From assembly GCA_934045075.1 (NCBI GenBank), contig OW203729.1, positions 11,916,611-11,980,610 of the forward strand: a stretch of DNA of 64,000 bases, written 5' to 3'. The position numbers and the translations under genes are program-made. This DNA is from Yponomeuta sedellus (taxonomy: Eukaryota > Arthropoda > Insecta > Lepidoptera > Yponomeutidae). Under the pieces are notes generated by a model, which saw only the letters and a list, made by a program, of their open reading frames with translations, searched no databases and was not told where the DNA came from. Below, one piece after another: positions 1 through 10,500 of the stretch. How positions within the stretch are numbered: position 1 is the stretch's first letter; the number at the start of each line of letters is the position of its first letter.

Positions 1-117
1 GCATTTACCACAAAATTGAGGTTTCCATTATTATAATATAAGATCTTCAACTACATTTACCATAAATTTATAGAGGAATCAAATCAAAATAAAAAATTAT
101 AGAGGAATAATCGAAAG

Positions 118-722
118 ATATCGTTGGAAGAGATATTCAAGACATTGTCGGGTCCATGGGCTAGTAAAGGCATTGATGTTGGTGGCAGCAAAAGGCTTAC
201 TAACCTTCGTTTTGATGATGACATTGTCTTGTTTGCTTCTACAGCTCTTGAACTCCAACGTATGTTGCAAGATCTCAGTGACGCGAGCCTTGAGGTTGGA
301 CTGAGGATGAACAGATCGAAGACTCAGTGTATGACTAACAGCACAAAACGTAGGGTCGAGGTAGATGGGCAGGAAATACAATACGTCAGCGAGTACACTT
401 ACCTGGGCCAGATAGTCTCCTTCGAAAACAGGCAAGACAAGGAGATCGATCGTCGTATCGACAACGCCTGGAAGAGCAACTGGTCTATGAAGGAGCTGAT
501 GAAAGGTGAGCTTCCGCTTGCCTTGAAGCGTAAGCTGGTTGACAAGTGCATCCTGCCCATCCTAACCTACGGTGCTCAGACCTGGTCTTTGACTGAACAT
601 CAGAAGTCCAAACTCAAGGTTTGCCAAAGGGCAATGGAGCGCAGCATGCTTGGTGTAAAAAGGATCGATAAAATCCGGAACACCACGCTGCGCGCCAAAA
701 CCAAGATCACTGACTACACTAT
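118..722 (+). pseudogene. Non-LTR retrotransposon reverse transcriptase fragment
   Basis: About 200 codons read as the C-terminal half of a LINE reverse transcriptase. The piece begins just before the catalytic block, where the usual FADD reads FDDD (LRFDDDIVLF), a substitution next to the active-site aspartates. Further on come YLGQIVS, the thumb-region ILTYGAQTW and the tail CQRAMERSMLGV, all typical of the lepidopteran LINE group often annotated 'endonuclease-reverse transcriptase'. The start is 5'-truncated. The end is cut at about 722 by the adjoining fold-back SINE. It lies upstream of the first visible FTSJ3 exon, probably in an intron. Non-functional. Confidence 0.85.
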
Positions 723-726
723 TTAA

Positions 727-925
727 TTTTTAATGCACTAACCCGTGCTAAGGAACAAATTTAAAAACCTATTTAGAGGCTAAAAATATCACCCATGCCG
801 GGATTCGAACCCGCAACCTCTGGCTATCCGTACCAGCGCTCTACCAATTGAGCCAATGGGCGACTCACGGCATCAGTGAAATTTCGAACCTCTTTACAAT
901 ATTCTCTGTATTACGTACAGGCAGC
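727..925 (-). mobile_element. tRNA-headed fold-back SINE, copy 1
   Basis: It opens with TTTTTAATGCACTAACCCGT, shared with copies near 11351, 21454 and 23395, then the arm CCTATTTAGAGGCTAAAA. On the minus strand, about 791-865 folds as a near-complete tRNA cloverleaf with a box-B-like GGTTCGAATCC in the T arm. One T-stem pair is broken and the base before the anticodon is C rather than T, so it is not a working tRNA. The right inverted arm seen in other copies is missing. It interrupts the LINE fragment to its left. Confidence 0.75.
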
Positions 926-1051
926 GACATCTGACTTAAGCAAATTGCATTACTTACAGCCCCGACTACCTACTTTGCAGTTAGGTTTAACATATATAAA
1001 ATAAAGTGGCTTTTTCCGCACGCTTTTTCCGTACGCGCCTAAAAAGATGTA

Positions 1052-1168
1052 CACAACACGGGAGGTAATAAAGAAAGCTCTCGATCGCATATTTACGTCC
1101 CTCGCTTGCAGCTCGGGCCGCAAACTTCTGCGTCCTCGGCCTTTCTTTGTATTACCACCCTAGTTGTG
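1052..1168. mobile_element. Small MITE with TA target (117 bp)
   Basis: Imperfect terminal inverted repeats of about 28 bp (CACAAC..GGG.GGTAATA....AAGAAAG) face each other and are flanked by TA on both sides (1050-1051 and 1169-1170). There is no coding capacity. The TA target fits Tc1/mariner-mobilised MITEs. It lies upstream of the first visible FTSJ3 exon. Confidence 0.6.
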
Positions 1169-1473
1169 TAATGTACTATTATGTATTATAGTATGAGAGT
1201 AGATAAAGGTCATCGGCTCGTTTTTTTAAAACACACTAGTGTTATAAGAACCCTTATTATGTGACAGTATTATTTATTTATTAATAGCCACGGAATTAAT
1301 TTACAGTTTGATGTGTTTTTATTTCTGATGGTTGATTTTATTTATTGTTAATTGTATTTCATTGTGTGAAGTAGCATTATTATTTATAATGTAATATTTT
1401 TACTGTGACTTTCATTTAAGGAGCCTTTAAGTGGGTTTGTTTTTGTATATATAACTTCTGCAACCTGTTTTAG

Positions 1474-1587
1474 GCTGGAGATGTAGAAGAGCCGGCAGAG
1501 GTAACCCAAGAAAAGGAAGATAATAAAGATGAGGATGACAATGACAAGGAAGATGATGCTGTGGACAGTAAAATTGCAGAGCTGCAA
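1474..1587 (+). CDS. FTSJ3: FTSJ3 exon (first in window): acidic linker
   Basis: Acceptor CCTGTTTTAG, donor CAA|GTAAGA. It gives 38 codons in phase 0, dominated by Glu/Asp/Lys and ending DSKIAELQ. This matches the acidic segment that follows the methyltransferase domain in the family. The sequence is low in complexity, so the call rests on phase, splice sites and continuity with the next exon. Confidence 0.75.
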
Positions 1588-4500
1588 GTAAGAAATCATG
1601 GCCCTTTTTAGCATGTGAATATGAAATCCTATTACTTACATCATTGCATACCTCTCTAAAACCATTATAGATAGCTAGTAGATGTTTTTACAGTCTTAAA
1701 ACCTTAAAAAACAAACTCACAATGCTCTGTAATGCAATTTTAACAATTGACAACATTTCAATATTGTATTGAGCTCTAATTCGAAAACCATTTCGAGATT
1801 TGGCTTTGTAAAGCACGTAAACATTTATTTCAGTTTTTTCTGTGGTTGCATTTCCGAGAAAATGGTAAAAACACAAAAATACGCTGATGACGTCACATCA
1901 TGGCTCTCAGTGAACATGCCTGTGCCACGATAAAAAAAGTCAATTTCAAGATCTAACCTAAAAAATTACTTTGTGTGTATTTAGTAATTTTTCGATACGA
2001 AATGATGGGCGATGATGTGACAACTTGGAAACCAATGAAACTGCAGTATTGCTTCGTGAACAGATTGAACTAATTGAGTAGAGAGAAATAAATTTAACAC
2101 TACACAAAGTTTGGTTACGTTACGCAAGGCAAGCCACACAACATAAGTATCAGGGTTACCATACTTTATACTTACCATTATAAATAACCTTGAAAAAGTA
2201 GCTACAAAAGTAACAAACTGGTAGCAAAAACACTCCGAACGCAGATAAAGGCTTTGCCAACACAAAGTGCATTTAGAAAAAGGAACAACTACATACATAA
2301 GGGACGATGAATTGAACTAAGCTGATTTAATTGTATATAAGAAAAACATATTTGCAGATGTTAAAAAAATACAGAAACTGTTTTTTAACATGGCCCTGGC
2401 AATACTAAAATGACATTTGTTTGTAACTATGTTTTTTAGGATATTAGGCAAAAGAAAACATATTGTGAGCCTCGTTGTTTCGTCACTTCCAGTAAAAATA
2501 TTTTAAATTTTAAAATTTATAAAATATAAGAAAACGTGCGTGTTTCAAAAAATACAAAAATATGGGTCGTTTTATTTTGTGTCCAGTTTCCTTTCAGACA
2601 ATAAAATACGTATGCTAAATAAATGAAATGTTGTCAATTGTATTGTACCAGTTTAAAAAAATTGTAAAAATTGTCCTATTTTAGTAGTTTGTATTGTGAT
2701 GCAATGTTCCTTTTTGAAACATATAAAACGATAATGTAGTAAACAACAAAAATGCATATTAGTTACGCTCACTTAGTATTAGTTTAATATAGTTAATTAT
2801 TTATTAAGTTACAGGGCCTGAACTGCTAGTGTTGCTTTTAAGATAGATCTATCTGACCTAGATCTAAAAGCTTTATGCTGAGCGCATATCCGATTGTCAT
2901 GCATTACTACTGATAGGATCTAAAACCCTTTTTTATTTGTTATAGTTATTTTCTGACATAACTAGTAAAAATGGTGGTAATGGGTAGTCATGATAAATCT
3001 TGCATGAGAATAAAAGTTTATTCTGTCTTCTTTGTGTAAAGAAAATAAGGTTCCCAAAGAGGCCTCGAAACTCGCCCTTGGCGGAGTTTTCTTTATTACA
3101 TTGATAGCATCTCAGAGGTAAAAAGGAAGTAGCACTCATTTTAATTTTTTTATTAATTCATTATCAACTTATACAAAGTGGATTTTGAACCTTCTAAAAC
3201 TTAATCTGATTTGTCTTGAGGCCCACATCTTATGGTGTACTACTAATATTATAAATGTGAAAGTTTGTGAAGATATTTGGATGTTTGTTACTCAATCATG
3301 GCACAGTTGAACAGAGTTACATGAAACTTGGCATACAGATAGATAAAGATCTGAACTAACAATGCCCTACTCTAATAAAAATTAGCGCGTTAGAGCCTAT
3401 TGTTTGGCAAAGTAATCACTAAAAAGAAAAAATAATAAACGACACTCACAATATTTCAACCCATCCAACGATACTAAAAAAAATGTTTAGGAGAAATAAA
3501 TTGCATCCCTGCATTAGGTGTACTTAGGCAGAAAAAAAAATTCTATCGTTTTGTCGGCGTGTTCCATATGTCGATATATCTCAACAGATTTCTAGTACTT
3601 ATAGTCTTTGAACAAAGCCGCGGACATATACATGGCGAAACTATAAGGCTTCCTTGGTGACTACGGAACAGAGTCTATGCTGGATAAATCTTAACAGATC
3701 CACATCATTGCTAACCTGTATCCCTTCCAACACGATCCAAAAGGGGAATAAACATCTAAACTTTCATATTTATAATATTTGTTGAATGTAATATGTGAAG
3801 ATGTTGCTAACATAGTTGAATTTCTTCCAGGATGAGGAACGACGTTCATCAAAACGAAAGAGGAAACAGATAAACAAACAGAGACAGAAGTTGGCTGAAA
3901 AAATGAACCTAAAAATGGTTCTCAAAGGTGATGGTGGACCTATCCTGGAGAGTAATGATATGTTCCAATTGTCTGACATAAAAAATGCAGAGGTAATAGA
4001 AAGGCTAGGAGTTGAGCTTTTACTATTTAGTTTTAAATTATAATAATAATAATAATATTGGCCTTTTTGCATCTACTTAATGAGATGATTTATACAGCGT
4101 CCAGTGGTATCTTCACTCACATTAGATTGGTGAAGGGACCACTCCGACGCTGTAGTGCCTGGGACATGGTTTTATAGATGGTGTAGGCTTGCCCAGCACC
4201 TATACCACCCTGACAGCTTGTCGGCCTAGCCCACAGGAAAGTCTAGTCAATACGTGCGGAGCCAACCAAGCCGCGGGTTTCCTCACGATGTTTTCCTTCA
4301 CCGTTAGCGTGTGGTATTGCGACTACAAATTCGCAAATGTGCGTAACTTTGAAATTAAACAAAGTCATTGGTACATGCCCGCACTCGGGATCGAACCTGG
4401 GGCTCTTGCTTGCCAGTCTATGGTTCTACCCACTGAGCTACCACCGCTTAAATTAAATTATATGAGGAGAATAATTCACCACATAAAATAGTAAACATAT

Positions 4501-7500
4501 TATGTTGCAGGAGCTGAAAAGCATAATAGATCAGGCACCGGACTTGGTTGCTGAGGAGAGCGAGGATTCAGATGATGAATTGAAGGTCAAAGCTAAGTAT
4601 GTCAAATATGATGTGGAAAAATCCAAGTTGGACTCTTCAGGGCTTTACTACAAAGATTCTGACAGTGAGCTGGAGCTTGAGTCAGATTCTGATACAGAAA
4701 ATGACAAGGAAACATTAGGTAAGTGCACTACTTAATGTGGCAGAAACAATTTGTGTGTTTTGTTTTTTGATGTGTACAATAGAGAGTTCTAATCTAATCA
4801 AATTCGTCTGTCCGATTTGTTAGGAAGTAAGTGCTATTATGTCAATAAGCTTATGACGTAGGCATTTCCTGTTGCTTTTAAATTTTTAATGAAAATCATG
4901 CGTATACTTTTCTTACATGTAGAAAACATTGGCACTAGAAAATAAAATTACGGCCATTTTAGGTTAAATACACCTAAGGTGGCGTTCAGAAGTTTTAAAA
5001 CCAGTTTTCCCTATCGAAACCTAAGTATAGTAAAATGGGAGAATATCTCTGCAATTTTATTTGCTAGCGCTTATGTTAACTACTTTTAGTTTTAGAGAGA
5101 TATATTTTTATTGTACAATTAGCGGCCTCATTAATTGTGCAAGCAAAAGGATACCAATATCCCTTTTAAGTTTTGCTTTTTGCTGTGCTGATGCCTCTAC
5201 AAATATTTATTAAATTGTGTGAAATATTTTAGCTTTCTCAGACACGGAAAAAGAGTCCAAGAGGCTTGACAAGATTACCAAACTAAACACTATGAAGAAT
5301 AGCAAACCAACAAAAACCAAGACTATCCCTAAGAACAATCCACTGCTGACTGATCTGGACACTGCAGATCCCATGTCTAAGCGCGAGAGGAAGGCCGAGC
5401 TGTGGTTCCAGAAGGACAGCTTTAAGGACTTAGACGAGGGCGATGATGAGGGCGTAGATTTGGACAAGCTGGCTGAATCGTATAAAAAGAAAGGTATGAT
5501 TATCAGGGCTGTACGGTAGATGACCCATCAATTCTATTTTTTTACCATCCAAAAATGTAGTTGTTTCCTGAGATGTATGACAGCTGGCATTGTCATGGTG
5601 AAGTATGATTCTTAAAACTGTTTTTATACGGATTTATGCTCGTTTATTACATTTTTACAATTTTCCAACGTTTCGGCACTTTTACAGGTGCCGTGGTCTC
5701 GGATGACTGAGGTGGTAGGCGTCTTTTTGAAAGCATTAACTACCCTCGGCAAAAATTAGTTTACTACCCTCGGCAAAAATTACAAAAGTTAATTATGAAG
5801 TTACGTTCCAAAATAGGTATTTCAATTATTTTATATAAAGTCAACAATATTGATTATTAGTAATTGAAGTTAAAAAATTAAATTAATAAATCCAATTATT
5901 TTACTTGAACTAAAAATATTGATTATTTATTTGAAATTAAAATTAACTCTACAGTCACACTTTTAGCAAGGGGGTCTCATGCACTTAAGCACTGGTTCCC
6001 ATGCTGCCGGTAAGTAAGTAAGTAAGTAAGTAATTTATTTATTTCCTTCTCACAGAGGTGTCACACAAAATATAATACAATTTGAACGGTATATTCCAAC
6101 CACGATCTCTATTGAAATTTGGATGCCGGCGGATCTCTATTGCCTCGCGTATCATTAGACGCCTACCACCTCAGTCATCCGAGACCACGGCACCAGTAAA
6201 AGTGCCGAAACGTTGGAAAATTGTAAAAATGTAATAAACGAGCATAAATCCGTATAAAAACAGTTTTAATTATGTCTAGTGCTCGTGTTAACCTTAAAAA
6301 ATACTATAAGTATGATTCTGCGTCGCTGGTTGTTTTGGCGTATTTCTTCAAATACTTCCAGCAAACAAATGGTCGTGTACCACTCCAAATTAACCGTTCT
6401 GCGATTCTCCAGTGGTATTGTAGCCACATGGCTATTAATACCAAAAAAGCAGGCCACCATTTGCTTTACAGTGCTTTTTGCACGAGCCACTTTCGTAGGG
6501 TTCGGCTCATTTTGAAACACCCAAATTGTTGACTGTTGTTTAGTTTCGGGATCGTACGCGTAGATCAAGGATTCGTCACCTGTGTAGATATTATAAACAG
6601 ATTTTGAGTCGCCTCCGTTGAATTTTTTTAAGGTTTTCTTGCACCATTCGACGCGAGCATCTTTTTGATCCTGAGTTAAGTTGTGCGGGATCCAACGCGA
6701 ACAATTTTTTTTTTTACAGACAAATGTTCATGTAATATCCTATGAATGCTCGTCATACATATGCCCAGAATAGCCTCTATCTCGCGATACGTAACATGGC
6801 GGTCTTGCATTATTAGTTTTCGCACAGCTTCAATATTTTGTGGCACAACCACCGATTTCGGGCGACCTTCTTTAACTTCGTCCGTGAGCTTACTGCGCCC
6901 GCGATTAAACTCACTAAACCAGTGATACACAATCGTTTTTGATGGAGCTTCACCACCAAAAGTCGAAGTTAATTGATCTACGCACTGTTGCACAGTGCCG
7001 CGAGTTGTATGGGGTGGAAGACAAAAATCATAACTCAATATATATGCATTTTTTTTTAAATAATTTGTATTCAGATGTATTAATATTGAATATATCTATT
7101 ATTATTTATGAGTTTTATACCACTTATAGCGTTAAAACTCTTCATATAAAAATTAATTACAATTTAAACAATTCACAATTACCTACAATTCTGTATTTAC
7201 ATTAATTTGTTCGTAATTTAAAACAACCTTAAATAAAAATAATAATATTTTTACACGTACAGGTAAGTTCTACCCATATTCGTAAAATATCTTCAATTTT
7301 AACAATGTTCAAAAACAAATAATCCTAAAAATCAAAACAAACATTTCCATTTTTATATTTACTAATTACACGACCTATGAGGAGGGCTCCTGAGCTTGTT
7401 TGAAGTATAATCCAATATCTATAGTAACTTTAATACATTTATTTGAAATGACCCTTCTCTTTGATGGAACAAGCGGTTCAGAGCTCAACAGGAGACCTCT

Positions 7501-10500
7501 CATCAAGTCTTGGTTTGACTTTGATCTTGAGCATTTACGGGTGTGAAATAATCGGGGTTTTGTTGCCTCTTTGTTTCTTGCCTTCAGTTCGTCCTCTGAT
7601 AGTTGGCCAATTAGGAAAGTGACCCAATTATCTCACACGCATGTACAGTTCGGGTGCACGGCATTACCGTAGACCTTAATAGGTTGTACTTCCTCTTTGA
7701 TAAGTCTAAATCAAGGCATAGAGCTATTTCTTGATGAGTAGTTACAAAAGATGCCTCTTTCTGTCGAAGTATTAGCAACTAAATCAGCAGCAAATTGCAG
7801 CTCCATTGCCAGCCAAAGTTTCCATAACACGCCTTTTCTTGGTCTTCAGTGAAGCTTCAGCAAAGGGCTTGCGCGGCCTGCCACGGGGACGACTAGGGTC
7901 AGGCTGGTTTTCATATTTCCTGCTGCATATTTTCGCATATTTCCTGCTGCAGCCAAGATTCGTACCGTTTTTTTAAATCTATGGCGGCTCCGATCAACTT
8001 CTTTCCATTTTTTCTCTATTGTACGGCAAAAAACCAGCATTTCTTCGTCACTTGTTCATGAAAATGACAAGGTCATTCTATAAGGTTCAACAAATCTTGA
8101 TAAAAAGGGCTGACTTTTTGGTTGATTTTGTCACTCTCTAACCATACTTCCGCTAGGTCTGCGTTTTTGATTGCCTGCCTGTCCCTAGAAAAAAAATTGT
8201 AACAAAATAAATCGCAAGCAGAAGCAGATAAAAATTATGTATAAGTAAGTTTATTAGTCTAGTAACAATATTACATAATAATTACAAAACGTTATGTGAC
8301 GTTTTTTTTAAAACCTTCTTCAAAGTTTGAGTTTGCTTAACTTTTAGCACATTTGGAACAGTTACTTTGGATACACACAGAAACAAACATAGATACTGCA
8401 AGAACTTGATTAAATTATTATTTTAAAGTTACATACCTTGGCTTGAAATCTCCATAGTTGGTGATCCTAAACACTTGCTAATTTCGACACTGTGATGCAC
8501 TGTCCGCAACTGACTTTTTGTAACGTAAAACGCAATATACACAATGCATTAAAACGACGAATTGGACCGGTCATAATTACCTCATTAGAGGGTAGGAGGT
8601 CATAAAAATAGGTACCCGTTATGTGTTGACTACTAACCTATGCAGCAAAATCAATAAATACATGCAATTGCACATTAGGTTTTTTTATTTTTGTCTTAGG
8701 TTCGCGGCACTGTGTGTTGTTGCGTTAAACCACGTCTAAAATCGTAATAAATCATAGCACGAATATTTTCACGAGTGAGTTCCATTTTTTCAGCGCTATG
8801 ACATTTTAAACTCAACAAAAACAAAACACTAACGTATATAAGAGAAAAATATTAGCGGCCAGTATTTAAAAAAATAACGAATTTGACCATGGAGGTCAGA
8901 CATTGCGTTTAAAATTATTGGAATCCCAGATTTCGCACATAAGTAGCAGCCTATGTAGTTTGGTCCAATGAAGCTTTCTGAGGACAGCAGCAAATCAGAC
9001 GATTCTTGTTCATTTGTGAAGAATAATGCAGAAAATACTGTTTTATTGTAGATTTAAGTCAGATTTATTGTAGATAGAATGATAGACGTTTAGGTACAAA
9101 GACCAAAAAAATTCAATTCATCCACTTTACCAAGGTAAGCAAACAGGTAATTTCCTCTAAAACCTCTTTCTGATCAACAGGAAAGAAAGTGGCAGAAGAT
9201 TCGGTGGTGGCTAATGGCGCTAGAGGAAAGCGCGCCCGTAAGCGACGTCATGAACCTGAAAGTTCTGAAGAGTCGTCTGATAGCGACTACGATGTGGAAG
9301 ATACTGTCGCACCTGCCGCCGAGAAGGCTGGGGCAAAGAGTAACAACAAAGATGGCTTCGAAGTGGTTCCGCAAGATGCCGGTATGTAAAGCTTGGATCA
9401 CATCATCCATCGAGTCGAAGGTAGGCCCTGGATTTTGTGCACAGTTGTTCCTTGGGTGATTCTAATCTGATTTAAACGGGTCATCGGGGCCGCCAAAAGC
9501 GTTGGCCGGAGGTTTACCACAACCTCGCTCACTTTGAAGCTCTCCAGCTGCAAACATATAAGATAAGAATATTCTTTATTGTACACCAGGAAAAAAAAAC
9601 ATAAAATAATTACAAAGATAAAGTACAATTGGCGGCCTTAGAACCCAAGGTAACTTGCCTTAGAGGTTTGGTATAATTTACGCGCAAATGACAAGGAATT
9701 CGTTTCCTAAACAAAAAAACACCAATTATGACCAAGAGCGGCGCCGGCGGTAGGCCAATGGGTAGAACAATGAACTCGGAAGCGAGAGACCCAGGTTAGA
9801 TTCTCAGTGCGAGCATGTACCAATGACCTTGTTTTCTAAGTTATGTATATTTGTGAATTTATAGTAGCAATACCACTCGTTAACTACGTAGGAGAAGATC
9901 GTGAGGAACCCTAAGTGTCTGGAGTGTTCAAATACCTGGGAGTAAGTGTGTGGTATGTTAAATACGCTTAAATCTGCCAATTTAGTTCCGCCATTTCGAA
10001 GAAAACTAGTACCTACTAGAAAGTTAAATTTTGGCATGGATATATACATATTAATCACGATGACAAAACGGTGTAATAAAATCTTCGAGTTTTTTTGTAG
10101 TGTACTCTTTGTATTTAAATTAGGGCTGGCAGTTGCTTTTCGCGCCTACAACATCATGTGTCGTTGTTCGTTTAAAAAAAATATTGTGACTGTAGCGTAG
10201 ATAGAGTTCCCTCTACGGACTGTAGGAAGATATTTTTTAATTTTAGGTTCCATTTCAGGAAATATAAAAAAAAATTTGTCCGAGGAGGACATGGCCCTCT
10301 CCTGGCTAAACGGTTGATTGTAAAACGAGAAAAAAATTAGTATAGTGGCACATATTATGAAATTAACAGGAAAACTATCACTACTAGTAGGCTTCAGAAG
10401 TAAACGATTTATAAAAATCAAATAAATTCAGTAGTGACTGAATTGAAGTTTAAAATTGTAAAATATTTACCTGTCTTTTAGAATTGAAGCGCCTGAAGAA

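Larger units (their letters stand above)
5502..8785 (-). pseudogene. mariner transposase pseudogene, split by two insertions
   Basis: Three minus-strand pieces together read as a mariner transposase of the type with GDES and HHDN catalytic motifs. The start [20 protein letters not shown] is at 8785. The middle runs from 6985 ([67 protein letters not shown]). The C-terminal piece at 5612-5502 has [13 protein letters not shown] and PYSPD. A homopolymer of A (about 6704-6714, minus sense) shifts the frame. The C-terminus is lost after PYSPD, so the last catalytic Asp is the final recognisable codon. The pieces are separated by the inverted-repeat element (5613-6307) and the Transib-like element (6991-8714). 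Dead copy. Confidence 0.9.

Noticed and set aside
43..435. 112-codon minus-strand frame
   Set aside because: Antisense shadow of the LINE reverse transcriptase.
791..866. tRNA gene on the minus strand
   Set aside because: The cloverleaf is nearly complete, but it has a T-stem mismatch and a C before the anticodon, and the same sequence with shared flanks recurs elsewhere, so it is a SINE head.
5660..6200. Hammerhead ribozyme in the fold-back arms
   Set aside because: CGAAAC is present, but no CTGATGA core is found on either strand in position.
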